Positions 32,836 through 42,228 of a DNA stretch of 64,000 bases are shown here, piece by piece (the first letter of the stretch is position 1; the number at the start of each line of letters is the position of its first letter). The translations under genes and the position numbers were made by a program. The stretch comes from Actinoplanes italicus (GTDB lineage: Bacteria; Actinomycetota; Actinomycetes; Mycobacteriales; Micromonosporaceae), in contig NZ_PVMZ01000008.1 of the NCBI RefSeq assembly GCF_003001815.1, forward strand, positions 310,001 through 374,000. The letters run 5' to 3'. The notes under the pieces were generated by a model. The model had not been told where the DNA came from and ran no database searches. It saw nothing but the letters and a program-made list of their open reading frames with translations.

Positions 32836-34011
32836 TCAGGCGATTGGCTGGCGGGACATCTCCGTGTAGATGGAGATAAGGCGGGGTGTGAGGACGTCCG
32901 GATGGAAGTGCTGCTGGTAGCGGGCTCGGGCAGCGACCGCCGCAGCGGCGGCGCCGACCCGGGCGGCGGGCAGCGCGGCGGCCAGCGCGACCGGATCGGG
33001 CGCGGCGAGCCATCCGGCCGCCTCGGCACCCGTGCCGACCATGTAGGGGATGCCGCCGACCGCGGTCCCCAGAACGGCCCGACCGCTGGACATCGCTTCG
33101 AGGATCACTGTGGGCAGCACGTCCTCCCAGGTCGGGACGGCGATCACCACGGCTGAGGCCTGCCGGGCGGCGACCATCCCGGCCCGGTCCAGCGGCCCGA
33201 GGTAGAGCACGTCGGATCGTTCGGCCGCTGCCTGCTCGGCGAGCGGCCGCAACTCGCCGTCCCCGGCGATGCGCAGCGTGCCGAGGCTGCCGTCCGGATG
33301 CTGGCGCCAGGCATCGAGCAGCAGGCCGAGACCCTTCTCCGGGGAGAGCCGGGCGCCGTACAGGAATCCGTCTCCGAGCGGCGCCGGAGCACCGGGGTCG
33401 GGCAACCCGTTCGGTTTGATCACGATGCGGTCGGCCGGGACACCGTAGTCGACGAGATGCGCCGCGATCTTGTCGGTGAGGGCGATGTAGCGGTCCACCG
33501 AACGCCACGTGGGCCGGTGCACCGCGAGCGTGGTCGCCATGATTGCGCTCTGGGCGGCGGATCCCCGGTAGCAGCGGTTGCGGATCGCCGGCCAGCCGAG
33601 CAGCTTGCCCCGGCAGTCGTGACAGTTGTGGCCGTCGCGGAAGTAGAGCCCGGACGAGCAGACCTGCCGATAGTTGTGGACGGTCTGCACCACCGGGACA
33701 CCGTGCGCGTGCGCGGTGCGGATGACCCAGGGCGAGAGCAGCGGGTACGGGTTGTGCAGGTGCAGCACGTCGGGGCGTTCCGCCCGCAGCAGCGCCGACA
33801 GATCGCGCTGGGCGTCGGCCCCGTACACCGGTGAGATCGGCAGCAGCGCCTTCCGTCCCGCCGACATCGATGCGATCGAGTCGGAGCTGCGCTGGAACGG
33901 GACCACCTCGACGCCGGCCTCCCGCAGCTGGCCGATCTCCGTATCGACGATCACGTTCTCGCCGGACGGGATCGCCTCGCGATACCGATTGTGCGCCACC
34001 ACCACCTTCAT
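32836..34011 (-). CDS. Family 4 glycosyltransferase
   Basis: A 391-residue GT-B glycosyltransferase. The N-terminal acceptor domain starts MKVVVAHNRYREAIPSGENV, with VLHLHNPYPLLSPWVIRTAH and a cysteine-rich CRGKLLGWPAIRNRC loop seen in related EPS transferases. The C-terminal GT4 domain has GARLSPEKGLGLLLDAWRQH and the nucleotide-sugar E-x7-E-like region PTVILEAMSSGRAVLG. It probably adds a sugar to a lipid-linked envelope or exopolysaccharide intermediate. ATG at 34011 is 40 bp from the divergent Fpg/Nei start. Confidence 0.9.
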   Translation of the reverse strand: MKVVVAHNRYREAIPSGENVIVDTEIGQLREAGVEVVPFQRSSDSIASMSAGRKALLPISPVYGADAQRDLSALLRAERPDVLHLHNPYPLLSPWVIRTAHAHGVPVVQTVHNYRQVCSSGLYFRDGHNCHDCRGKLLGWPAIRNRCYRGSAAQSAIMATTLAVHRPTWRSVDRYIALTDKIAAHLVDYGVPADRIVIKPNGLPDPGAPAPLGDGFLYGARLSPEKGLGLLLDAWRQHPDGSLGTLRIAGDGELRPLAEQAAAERSDVLYLGPLDRAGMVAARQASAVVIAVPTWEDVLPTVILEAMSSGRAVLGTAVGGIPYMVGTGAEAAGWLAAPDPVALAAALPAARVGAAAAAVAARARYQQHFHPDVLTPRLISIYTEMSRQPIA

Positions 34012-34051
34012 GGGGCGGAGCCTAATGGTCGCCAAACGCTACCGTGAGGAG

Positions 34052-34912
34052 GTGCCCGAACTCCCTGAGGTCGAGGCGCTCGCGGCCTATCTGCGTGAGC
34101 GTGCGGTCGGCCGTACCGTGGAACGCTTCGAAGTCGCCTCCTTCAGCGCGTTGAAGACCTACGATCCGCAGCCGTCGGCGCTGGCCGGCCTGCCTGTCAC
34201 GAGTGCCGGCCGGCACGGCAAGTTCCTCGACGCCGGCATCGGTGACGACCTGCATCTGATCGTGCACCTGGCCCGGGCGGGCTGGCTGCACTACCGGGAC
34301 TCGTTCAAGTCCCCGGCCCCGCTGAAACCGGGCAGTGGCCCGATCGCGATCCGGGTGCGGCTGGACGACGGTTCCGGATTCGATCTGACCGAGGCCGGTA
34401 CGCAGAAGTCGCTCGCCGCCTATCTGGTGCGCGATCCGTCCGAGGTGCCCGGCGTGGCCCGGCTCGGCCCGGACGCGCTCGCCGTGTCGCTGGAGGAGTT
34501 CGCCACCCGGATCCGCGGCCGGAAAGGACAGATCAAAGGGGTCCTCGTCGACCAGGAGGTGCTCGCCGGGATCGGTAACGCGTATTCCGACGAGATCCTG
34601 CACGCGGCGAAACTGTCCCCTTTCGCGCTAACCGGAAAACTGAGCGACGAACAGATCGCGACCCTCTACGAGGCGATGCGGGCGATCGAGACCGACGCGG
34701 TCGAACGGTCGGTCGGACAGAAGGCGGCCGAGCTCAAGGGCGAGAAACGCGCCGGGATGCGGGTGCACGCCAGGACCGGAATGCCGTGTCCGGTGTGTGG
34801 TGACACGGTTCGCGAGGTGTCGTTCGCGGACAAGAGCCTGCAGTACTGCGCGACCTGCCAAACCGGAGGAAAACCGCTGGCGGATCGCCGGCTGTCCAAG
34901 CTGGTCCGGTGA
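34052..34912 (+). CDS. Fpg/Nei-family DNA glycosylase/AP lyase
   Basis: A 286-residue base-excision repair enzyme. GTG at 34052 is chosen because it yields M-P-E-L-P-E-V-E: the Pro after the initiator Met is the catalytic nucleophile and Glu3 is essential. An upstream ATG (34025) would bury them. The helix-two-turn-helix is in VLVDQEVLAGIGNAYSDEIL, and the C-terminal zinc finger has C246, C249, C266 and C269. It removes oxidised purines or pyrimidines; the exact Fpg or Nei-like specificity is not decided by sequence. Confidence 0.93.
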   Translation: MPELPEVEALAAYLRERAVGRTVERFEVASFSALKTYDPQPSALAGLPVTSAGRHGKFLDAGIGDDLHLIVHLARAGWLHYRDSFKSPAPLKPGSGPIAIRVRLDDGSGFDLTEAGTQKSLAAYLVRDPSEVPGVARLGPDALAVSLEEFATRIRGRKGQIKGVLVDQEVLAGIGNAYSDEILHAAKLSPFALTGKLSDEQIATLYEAMRAIETDAVERSVGQKAAELKGEKRAGMRVHARTGMPCPVCGDTVREVSFADKSLQYCATCQTGGKPLADRRLSKLVR

Positions 34913-34957
34913 GGCGCTACCAAGTGATGACGGTGCGTATACATCACGATTGTCGCC

Positions 34958-34996
34958 GTGACGTCACCTTCTCTCCGGCCGATCCATCGGTATAGT
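34958..34996 (+). promoter_or_regulatory. Possible promoter of the glycosylphosphotransferase gene
   Basis: TATAGT at 34991-34996 resembles a -10 hexamer. A GTGACGTCAC palindrome (34958-34967) lies upstream. They are in the 197-bp gap before the sugar transferase. No clear -35 hexamer is seen. Confidence 0.3.
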
Positions 34997-35109
34997 GGCC
35001 CGGTCCCTGGCAACCGTTATGACGCGAACGGGTATCGGCGGACCCGCCGACCACCCCGAGGCCGTGGCGGTGCGTAATCTTTTTCCGGATGCGGGAGGAC
35101 GTAGGCGGA

Positions 35110-36669
35110 GTGACTACTAGCCTGCATCGCCCAACAACCGACAGCAGCCGGAGCGGACCCGTGCGGTACGACAGCTTCGAGTGGCAGGAGCAGCCACCGA
35201 GCAACGGGGTGCCGCGCAACGCGTGGGGCCGACAGAGCCGCAGGCGTTCCCGCTGGCACCGGCCGTACACGTTCCTCCTGGTCGTGCTCGACCTGCTCTC
35301 CACGATCGGCGCGAGCTGGATCGCCAGCTCCCTGGAGAAGGCACGCGCCGGCCTCAACCAGTCCTGGCTGTTCCTGGACGGTACGGAACTCTTCAACTTC
35401 TTCGCCTACATCGTCCTGCCGCTCGGCTGGCTGGTGCTGCTCTGGACCAACGGCACGTACGACCGCCGTTATCTCGGTCTGGGCAGCGAGGAGTTCAAGC
35501 GGGTCGTCCGCACCTCGGTCACCGTGGTCGCCGCGGTCTCCCTCCTCGCGTTCGCCACCAAGGCCGACCTGTCCCGTGGAACCGTCGCGACCGTCTCGGT
35601 GAGCGCACTGTTCCTCATCGTGACGGGCCGGGTGATCGCCCGGCAGATCCTGCACGTGGCCCGGCGCCGCACCGGGCACGGCGCGCACCGGATGGTGCTG
35701 GTCGGCACCCTGCCGGAAGCGCTCGAGGTCTACACCGCTGTCACCCGCAGCCCGGCCGCCGGCCTCATCCCGGTCGCCATCCACCTCACCGACGGCTTCT
35801 CGGCCGCGCGCGGCATCGAGACGCCGGTCCCGGTCTACGCCGGCCGGGACGTGCTCTCCCTGGTCCGTGAGGTGGGCGCGGACACGATCGCGGTCTGCGG
35901 CTCGGCCAGCGCCGAGCCCGGTGAGCTGCGCCGCCTGGCCTGGCAGTTGGAGGGCACGGGCGTGGACCTGGTGGTCGCGCCGCAGCTCACCGACATCGCC
36001 GGTCCGCGCGTGCACATCCGCCCGATCGAGGGCCTGCCGTTGCTGCACGTCGAGGAGCCGACCCTCTCCGGGCCCGGCTGGCTGGTCAAGAACCTGATGG
36101 ACCGAGTCGCGGCGGGTCTCGGCCTGCTGGTGATCAGTCCGATCCTGGCGTTCATCGCGCTCGGCATCCGGCTGTCCGACCCCGGTCCGGTGTTCTTCCG
36201 GCAGACCCGGGTCGGCCACGACGGGCGCACGTTCCGGGTGTGGAAGTTCCGGACGATGTACGTGGACGCCGAGGAGCGCAAGGCCACTCTGGCGGAGCTC
36301 AACGAGACCGACGGCATGCTCTTCAAGATGAAGCAGGATCCGCGGATCTTCTCGTTCGGATCGAAGCTGCGGGCCACCTCGATGGACGAGCTGCCTCAGC
36401 TGATCAACGTGCTGAGGGGCGAGATGTCCCTGGTGGGCCCGCGTCCGCTGCCCGCGGACGACGGCGACTACCTGGGCGACGTGCGCCGCCGCCTTCTGGT
36501 GCGTCCCGGCATGACCGGCCTGTGGCAGGTGAGCGGCCGTTCCGAGCTCTCCTGGGACGAGGCGGTCCGGCTCGACCTCTACTACGTCGACAACTGGTCC
36601 CTGACGTACGACCTGAGCATCCTGTGGCGGACCATCTGGGTCGTTCTCAAACGCAAGGGCGCTTATTAG
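35110..36669 (+). CDS. Polyprenyl glycosylphosphotransferase (exopolysaccharide initiation)
   Basis: About 519 residues. An N-terminal cytoplasmic stretch is followed by four transmembrane helices and a CoA-binding-like domain (LVGTLPEALEVYTAVTRS). A fifth helix and the Bac_transf catalytic domain follow: RVGHDGRTFRVWKFRTMYVD, DELPQLINVLRGEMSLVGPR and PGMTGLWQVSGRS. It transfers a sugar-1-phosphate from a UDP-sugar to undecaprenyl phosphate, the first step of EPS or capsule assembly. GTG 35110 has GGGAGG 11 bases upstream; ATG 35089 is the alternative. Confidence 0.92.
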   Translation: MTTSLHRPTTDSSRSGPVRYDSFEWQEQPPSNGVPRNAWGRQSRRRSRWHRPYTFLLVVLDLLSTIGASWIASSLEKARAGLNQSWLFLDGTELFNFFAYIVLPLGWLVLLWTNGTYDRRYLGLGSEEFKRVVRTSVTVVAAVSLLAFATKADLSRGTVATVSVSALFLIVTGRVIARQILHVARRRTGHGAHRMVLVGTLPEALEVYTAVTRSPAAGLIPVAIHLTDGFSAARGIETPVPVYAGRDVLSLVREVGADTIAVCGSASAEPGELRRLAWQLEGTGVDLVVAPQLTDIAGPRVHIRPIEGLPLLHVEEPTLSGPGWLVKNLMDRVAAGLGLLVISPILAFIALGIRLSDPGPVFFRQTRVGHDGRTFRVWKFRTMYVDAEERKATLAELNETDGMLFKMKQDPRIFSFGSKLRATSMDELPQLINVLRGEMSLVGPRPLPADDGDYLGDVRRRLLVRPGMTGLWQVSGRSELSWDEAVRLDLYYVDNWSLTYDLSILWRTIWVVLKRKGAY

Positions 36670-36678
36670 AGTCGCGCC

Positions 36679-37872
36679 ATGAACGGACAGGTCGGCAGTG
36701 CGGTGGCGGTGGTCGCCGTGCTCGCCGCCTTGGCCGCGGCGGTGGTGGCGGTGTTGCGGTTGCGGGCCCGGCGCGGGATCGCGACGGCTATGCAGCGGGC
36801 CACCTACGACGTTCTGCACACGGCGGCACTCGCGGCCGAACCACTGCGGGCGGGGCTGTCACCGGCGACGGCCGGCAAGGCGGTCCGGCATCTGCGGGTG
36901 CTGGTCGGTGCGGTCGGGCTGGCGATCGTCGACGGGGACAAATGCCTGGCGTACGACGGACGCGGCGCCCACCACGAGGACGAGCTGGTGGCGGCGGCCC
37001 GGCGTGCGGCAGGGACGCGGCGTTCGGTCGTACTCAATGAATCTGATCTGGCCTGTGATCGTGTCGATTGTGTGGTGCGTGGTGCCGTGGTCGCACCGCT
37101 GACCGGCCCGTCGGGTCAGGCGACGGCCGCGCTCGTCGCGGTGGCCGACGGACAACCGGCGCCGGGTCTGGTGCAGGCGACGCTGGAGTCGGCGCGCTGG
37201 GCCGGGTCGCAGCTGGCCCTGGCCGAGCTGGACTCGTCGCGGGAGCGGCTGGCCCGGGCCGAGGTCCGGGCGTTGCGGGCGCAGATCAGCCCGCACTTCA
37301 TCTACAACGCGCTGACCGCGATCGCCTCGTTCGTACGTACCGACCCGGAGCGGGCGCGTGAGCTGATCCTGGAGTTCGCCGAGTTCACCCGCTACTCGTT
37401 CCGGGCGCACGGTGAGTTCACCACCCTCGCCGAGGAGCTGCGGTCGATCGACCGCTATCTGACCATCGAACGGGCCCGCTTCGGTGACCGGCTGCAGGTC
37501 AAGCTGCGGATAGCGCCCGAGGTGCTGCCGGTGGGCCTGCCGTTCCTGTGCCTGCAGCCGCTGGTGGAGAACGCGGTCCGGCACGGCCTGTCACGTAAAC
37601 CGGGCGTCGGTATGGTGAGCATCGAGGCACGTGACGCCGGGGCGGAGTGCCACATCACGGTCGAGGACGACGGGGTCGGCATGGATCCGGCGGTGTTCAC
37701 GCGGGACGGTTCGGACTCCGAGGACGGCCAGCACGTCGGACTGGTGAACGTGGACGAACGACTGCGTTCGGTCTTCGGCGACCACAACGGCCTGGTGGTG
37801 GAGACGTCGCCGGGCTCGGGTACGAAAGTGAGCATGCGGGTGCCGAAATTCCATCCACAGGTGCGGGCATGA
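36679..37872 (+). CDS. LytS-type sensor histidine kinase
   Basis: A 397-residue kinase. One N-terminal transmembrane helix (about 5-28) precedes a GAF-like sensor region (75-170). The His_kinase domain has the phospho-accepting H206 in QISPHFIYNALTAI, followed by the HATPase domain (CLQPLVENAVRHGL; EDDGVGMDP). This kinase class pairs with LytTR regulators, and its partner gene overlaps by 4 bp (ATGA). In actinobacteria such pairs are often found with solute symporters, two of which lie at 42615 and 48763. The signal is unknown. Confidence 0.93.
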   Translation: MNGQVGSAVAVVAVLAALAAAVVAVLRLRARRGIATAMQRATYDVLHTAALAAEPLRAGLSPATAGKAVRHLRVLVGAVGLAIVDGDKCLAYDGRGAHHEDELVAAARRAAGTRRSVVLNESDLACDRVDCVVRGAVVAPLTGPSGQATAALVAVADGQPAPGLVQATLESARWAGSQLALAELDSSRERLARAEVRALRAQISPHFIYNALTAIASFVRTDPERARELILEFAEFTRYSFRAHGEFTTLAEELRSIDRYLTIERARFGDRLQVKLRIAPEVLPVGLPFLCLQPLVENAVRHGLSRKPGVGMVSIEARDAGAECHITVEDDGVGMDPAVFTRDGSDSEDGQHVGLVNVDERLRSVFGDHNGLVVETSPGSGTKVSMRVPKFHPQVRA

Positions 37873-38609
37873 CGAGCCTGGTCGTGCTGGCCGTCGACGA
37901 CGAGCCCCCGGCTCTGGACGAACTCGCCTACCTGCTGAACGCCGACGACCGGGTCGCGCACGTGCACCGGGCCGGCGACGCGACCGAGGCGTTGCGGGTG
38001 CTGCGCGACACCGAGGTGGACGCGGTCTTCCTGGACATCAGGATGCCCGGCCTGGACGGCATGGAGCTGGCCCGGATTCTGCGGCGGTTCGCGCAGCCGC
38101 CCGCGATCGTCTTCGTGACCGCCTACGACGACGGCGCGGTGGACGCCTTCGACCTGGGTGTGACCGATTACGTACGCAAGCCGGTGCGTGCCGAACGGCT
38201 GGCCGAGTCGCTGCGCCGGGTGTCCGGGCTGCGTGCGGCTCCGGCACCACCTCTGCCGGCCGACGAGCCGGCGATTCCGGTGGAGCTGGCCGGCACGACG
38301 CGCATGCTGCCACGGTCGTCGGTGCGGTGGGTGGAGGCGCAGGGCGATTACGCCCGGCTGCACACCGGGGAGAATTCCCATCTCGTACGCGTTTCGCTCG
38401 CGACCCTGGCCGAGCGGTGGGCCAATGCCGGCTTCGTACGCATCCACCGTTCCTATCTGGTGCAGTTACGCCTGGTCACCGAGCTGCGGCTGACCAACTC
38501 GGGCTATGTGGTGGCGGTCGACGGCGCGGAGCTCCCGGTGAGCCGGCGGCACACGCGGGAGCTGAAGGATCGCCTGATCCGGGCCGCGAAGCACGACTGG
38601 ACCCGCTGA
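37869..38609 (+). CDS. LytTR-family response regulator
   Basis: A 246-residue regulator. The receiver domain (1-120) has acidic D10/D11, the phosphorylation site D56 in VFLDIRMPG and K in YVRKPV. The C-terminal LytTR DNA-binding domain (about 140-240) has VRWVEAQGDYARLHTGE and FVRIHRSYLVQL. LytTR proteins bind direct-repeat sites through beta strands. It is translationally coupled to the LytS-type kinase. A cluster of DnaA-box-like sequences follows its stop. Confidence 0.94.
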   Translation: MTSLVVLAVDDEPPALDELAYLLNADDRVAHVHRAGDATEALRVLRDTEVDAVFLDIRMPGLDGMELARILRRFAQPPAIVFVTAYDDGAVDAFDLGVTDYVRKPVRAERLAESLRRVSGLRAAPAPPLPADEPAIPVELAGTTRMLPRSSVRWVEAQGDYARLHTGENSHLVRVSLATLAERWANAGFVRIHRSYLVQLRLVTELRLTNSGYVVAVDGAELPVSRRHTRELKDRLIRAAKHDWTR

Positions 38610-38610
38610 A

Positions 38611-38765
38611 TCCACACGTTTATCCACAGCCCCACAGGCTTCTCCACAGAGTTATCCACAGGCAGGTGTGGGTTATCCCCGGTTCCTGCCAAACCCGGGA
38701 TCCTCCCTGGCCACGCCCGGGCCCCGGCCACAGGATCATCTCCACAGGTTGTTCACATCTCCACC
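38611..38765. promoter_or_regulatory. Cluster of DnaA-box-like sequences
   Basis: Two perfect DnaA boxes TTATCCACA lie at 38620-38628 and 38652-38660. Near matches are TTCTCCACA (38640-38648, 8 of 9), TTATCCCCG (38673-38681) and TTGTTCACA (38749-38757), with further TCCACA cores. They lie in the 258-bp gap between two regulator genes. No dnaA or dnaN is near, so this is not an ordinary oriC. A DnaA titration or regulatory site is an inference. Confidence 0.6.
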
Positions 38766-38867
38766 GCCGGCTCTGCGCAGGCGGTCAATAAGCTCCTGGC
38801 CACCGGCCGGTGAGCCACGGGGGCGCACCGACCGGCGACCAGGGTCGTACGGAAAGGTGCCGGGAGC

Positions 38868-39554
38868 GTGGAGAGTATCGAGCGGCGGATCCTCGTCGTG
38901 GAGGACGAGCGGGCCATCGCCGACGCGGTGGCCGCGCGGCTCCGTGCCGAGGGCTTCCTGGTGCAGGTGGTGGGTGACGGCCCGAGCGCGGTGGCCGCGG
39001 TGCGGCAGAGCCCTCCGGACCTGATGATCCTCGACATCATGCTGCCCGGCTTCGACGGTCTCGAGGTGTGCCGGCGGATCCAGGGCGAGCGGCCGGTGCC
39101 GGTGCTCATGCTGACCGCCCGCGACGACGAGACGGACCAGCTGATCGGGCTCGCGGTCGGAGCGGACGACTACATGGTCAAGCCGTTCTCCATGCGGGTG
39201 CTCGCGGCCCGGGTGCACGCCCTCCTGCGGCGCGCCGACAAGGCTGCGGCCCCGGCGCCCACGCCCGGTCTGCGGATCGGTGACCTGGAGATCAACCAGG
39301 CGGAGCGCCGGGTGTTGCGCGGCGGTGTCGAGGTGCACCTGACCCCGACCGAGTTCGACCTGCTGGTGCACCTGGCCGCACGGCCGCGCACGGTACTGCC
39401 CCGGGAGCGGCTGCTGGCCGACGTGTGGGGCTGGGCCGACACCTCCGGCACGCGGACGGTGGACAGCCACATCAAGGGTCTGCGGCGCAAGCTCGGCGCC
39501 GGCCTGATCCGGACCGTGCACGGCGTCGGATACGCGCTCGAGGTGGAGCGGTGA
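38868..39554 (+). CDS. OmpR/PhoB-family response regulator
   Basis: A 228-residue regulator. The receiver domain has D56 in LMILDIMLPG, T in MLTARDDE and K in YMVKPFS. The winged-helix Trans_reg_C domain (about 130-226) has LTPTEFDLLVHLA and the recognition region TVDSHIKGLRRKLG. GTG 38868 starts it. The next gene, its kinase, overlaps by 4 bp (GTGA), and a membrane protein follows 13 bp after the kinase, so the three form an operon. Confidence 0.95.
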   Translation: MESIERRILVVEDERAIADAVAARLRAEGFLVQVVGDGPSAVAAVRQSPPDLMILDIMLPGFDGLEVCRRIQGERPVPVLMLTARDDETDQLIGLAVGADDYMVKPFSMRVLAARVHALLRRADKAAAPAPTPGLRIGDLEINQAERRVLRGGVEVHLTPTEFDLLVHLAARPRTVLPRERLLADVWGWADTSGTRTVDSHIKGLRRKLGAGLIRTVHGVGYALEVER

Positions 39555-40612
39555 TCACCACGATCATGATCCGGATCCACAACCTGGTGGCGCCGCTTCT
39601 CGCCTGGCTGCCGCGGCCGCTCGACCCGGTCCGGTCGATCAAGGCGAAGCTGTCGCTGGCGCTCGGGTTCGCCGGTGGAGTGGGCCTGCTGGTGTTCCTG
39701 TGGCGGATCGACTTCTACCGGGTCGACGTGCTGTGGATCGCGATCGCCGCGGCGCTCGGCCTGGTCACGCTGCAGGTGATGGCGCACGGCGCGACCGTCC
39801 CGCTGCGCGAGATGACGGTCGCGGCCCGCGAGATGGCCCGCGGCGACTACACCCGCCGGATCCGGACCCGCTCGCAGGACGAGGTGGGCGAGCTGGCGAC
39901 GGCGTTCAACCAGATGGCGGCCGATCTGGCCGCCTCCGACCGGCAGCGGCGCGAGCTGATCGCCAACGTCTCGCACGAGCTGCGTACACCGATCACCGCG
40001 TTGCGGGGGCTGCTGGAGAACATCGTCGACGGGGTGGCCTCGGCCGAACCGGAGACGATGGAGACCGCCCTGGCCCAGACCGAGCGGCTCAGCCGCCTGG
40101 TCACCGACCTGCTCGATCTGTCCCGTCTGGACGCCGGGGTGGTCCCGATGCGCCGGGAGCCGATCGACGTGCCCGCCTTCCTGGACCGGGTCGTCCGGGA
40201 GGCGGGAGTGAACGCCGGCGGGACCGGTCATGACGTGCGGTTCGAGGTCTCTGCACCGCAGCTGGTGGTGACCGGCGACCGGGAGCGCCTGCATCAGGTC
40301 TTCGCGAACCTGCTGGACAACGCGGCCCGGCACAGTCCGCGCGGCGGCCTCGTCACGGTCCGGGCCGAGCGCCACGACGATCACGTGGTGCTGGCCGTCG
40401 TGGACCAGGGTGACGGCATCCCGGCCGCCGAGCGGGAACGGGTCTTCGAACGCTTCACCCGGGGCGAGCGCGCCACCGGCGGCGGAACCGGGCTGGGCCT
40501 GGCGATCGCCCGGTGGGTGGTGCAGCTGCACCGGGGGTCCATCGCGGTGGTCGAACCCGACGACCGGCGTGGATGCCACATCCAGGTACGACTTCCGCTC
40601 CAAGCGGCTTGA
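39551..40612 (+). CDS. HAMP-containing sensor histidine kinase
   Basis: A 353-residue kinase. Two transmembrane helices (about 35-85) have almost no extracellular loop between them, so the sensed signal is likely within or near the membrane. HAMP follows (PLREMTVAAREMARGDYTRR), then the HisKA domain with H142 in NVSHELRTPITAL, and HATPase_c with NLLDNAARHSP and TGLGLAIARW. It pairs with the OmpR-type regulator just upstream. The downstream DUF4173-type gene may be its target or partner. Confidence 0.95.
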   Translation: MITTIMIRIHNLVAPLLAWLPRPLDPVRSIKAKLSLALGFAGGVGLLVFLWRIDFYRVDVLWIAIAAALGLVTLQVMAHGATVPLREMTVAAREMARGDYTRRIRTRSQDEVGELATAFNQMAADLAASDRQRRELIANVSHELRTPITALRGLLENIVDGVASAEPETMETALAQTERLSRLVTDLLDLSRLDAGVVPMRREPIDVPAFLDRVVREAGVNAGGTGHDVRFEVSAPQLVVTGDRERLHQVFANLLDNAARHSPRGGLVTVRAERHDDHVVLAVVDQGDGIPAAERERVFERFTRGERATGGGTGLGLAIARWVVQLHRGSIAVVEPDDRRGCHIQVRLPLQAA

Positions 40613-40625
40613 GGGGATCTCCGAC

Positions 40626-42197
40626 ATGTCCATCGTCACGAATCAACCGGTCAACGGGCAGGTGGGACCTCTGAACGGCCCGTGGCCCGCGATCAACCCG
40701 TGGAGCCGCCACTGGCCCGGTCCGGGACGGCCGGCCTCACCCGCCACGGTCGTCGCCGTGCTGGCCGCCACCGTGATCGCGGCTCTCAGCGTTCCGCTGG
40801 ACCGGACCGGGATCGGCTGGTTCGTCACCGCGCTGGCCGGGACGGCCGCCCTGGTGGCGGCGCGGATGATCCGCACCCCCGAGGCGGTGTCGGCGGCGGT
40901 CGAACGCCGTGCCGACACCGGCACCCGGGACCGCTTCCTCTGGGGTGCCGCCACCGTGGCACTGCTCGCGGTCGGCACCTTCCGGGCGGCCGGCTGGCTG
41001 TTCGTGCTCTGCCTGCTGACCGCGACGCTGACCACCGCACTGGCGCTGTCCTCGGGCAGGTCGCTGCGCTCGATCCTGCTCACGTACCTCCTGGTGCCGA
41101 TCGCCGCGGGCCGGGGCGGCGCGTGGCTGGCGCGCGGCGCCGTGCGGCTGCGTGGCCGGGGCCGGACCGGTGCCCCGATCCGGATCGTGGCCACCGTGGC
41201 GGTGTCGATCGCGCTGCTCGTCGTCTTCGGCGCGCTGTTCGTCTCGGCCGACGCCGCGTTCGCCCGGGTCTTCGAGGCGGCGATTCCCGACCTGGACGGG
41301 TTCACCATCTTCACCTGGGTGTTCGTCTCGGCGGTCACCGCGCCGCTGCTGACGGCGTTCGCGTACCTGCGTGCCGCACCTCCGAGCCCCGGCAAGCTGG
41401 ACCTGACCGAGGGCCGCAAGGTCAGCCGTCTGGAGTGGGCGATCCCGCTCGGTCTGCTGGTGCTGCTGTTCGCCGCGTTCGTCGCGATCCAGCTGACCGT
41501 CCTCTTCGGAGGCGAGCGGCACGTGGTCACGACCGACGGCCTGACCTACGCCGAATACGCCCGCAGCGGCTTCTGGCAGCTGTGCGCGGTCACCGGGCTG
41601 ACCCTGATGGTGCTGGCCGGGGTGGCCCGGTGGGCGCCGCGGACCGAACGTGCCGACCGGATCCTGCTGCGGGTGGTGCTCGGCGCGCTGGCCGCCCTCA
41701 CCCTGGTGATCGTCGCGTCGGCGCTGCACCGGATGAACGTCTACACCGAGACGTACGGCCTGACCCGGCTACGGCTGTTGGTCGCGTGCTGTGAGGCCTG
41801 GTTCGGTCTGGTGCTGGTGATGGTGCTGATCGCCGGCATCCGGATCCGGGCGGCCTGGCTGCCCCGGGCGGCGATCGGCGCCGGCGTCCTGGCGCTGCTG
41901 ACCCTGACCGGCGCGAACCCGGACGGACTGATCGCGGAGAACCACGTCCAGCGATTCGAGCGCACCAACGAGATCGACGTGCTCTACCTGGCCGACCTCT
42001 CGCCGGACGCGGTGCCCGCGATCGCCGGCCTCGACGACCCGGAACGCCGCAACTGCCTGCTGGCGGCGATCGGTGACGACATGCCGGCCGACGACTGGCG
42101 CGGCTGGAACTCGGCCCGGCAGACGGCCCGGGACCTGATCGCGAAATACCCGCCGGGCAGCCCGAGCGTGTGCGCCCAGATGCTCGACCGGTATTGA
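40626..42197 (+). CDS. DUF4173/DUF4153-type polytopic membrane protein
   Basis: A 523-residue membrane protein with about 11 hydrophobic helices. Conserved blocks of the DUF4173 family include ALFVSADAAFARVFE, the TYAEYARSGFWQLCAVTGLT segment and ALHRMNVYTETYGLTRLRLL. A soluble C-terminus of about 75 residues ends CAQMLDRY. Function is unknown. It is the third gene of the two-component operon. GAGGGG lies upstream of the ATG. Confidence 0.88.
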   Translation: MSIVTNQPVNGQVGPLNGPWPAINPWSRHWPGPGRPASPATVVAVLAATVIAALSVPLDRTGIGWFVTALAGTAALVAARMIRTPEAVSAAVERRADTGTRDRFLWGAATVALLAVGTFRAAGWLFVLCLLTATLTTALALSSGRSLRSILLTYLLVPIAAGRGGAWLARGAVRLRGRGRTGAPIRIVATVAVSIALLVVFGALFVSADAAFARVFEAAIPDLDGFTIFTWVFVSAVTAPLLTAFAYLRAAPPSPGKLDLTEGRKVSRLEWAIPLGLLVLLFAAFVAIQLTVLFGGERHVVTTDGLTYAEYARSGFWQLCAVTGLTLMVLAGVARWAPRTERADRILLRVVLGALAALTLVIVASALHRMNVYTETYGLTRLRLLVACCEAWFGLVLVMVLIAGIRIRAAWLPRAAIGAGVLALLTLTGANPDGLIAENHVQRFERTNEIDVLYLADLSPDAVPAIAGLDDPERRNCLLAAIGDDMPADDWRGWNSARQTARDLIAKYPPGSPSVCAQMLDRY

Positions 42198-42228
42198 CAT
42201 TCGTGCGGGGGCGGACAGACTGCCGGAC

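Noticed and set aside
31921..33156. Long open frames across the hairpin/minisatellite locus
   Set aside because: They consist of translated repeats whose unit lengths (14 and 17 bp) break the frame, and they run into antisense of the GT4 gene.
35017..36819. Long open frame on the minus strand, about 600 codons
   Set aside because: It is the antisense shadow of the polyprenyl glycosylphosphotransferase: no motifs, and its His/Gln/Arg/Asp-rich make-up is typical of reversed high-GC coding sequence.
38611..38765. Chromosomal origin of replication
   Set aside because: DnaA boxes are present, but no dnaA, dnaN, recF or gyrase genes flank them and no AT-rich unwinding element is seen.
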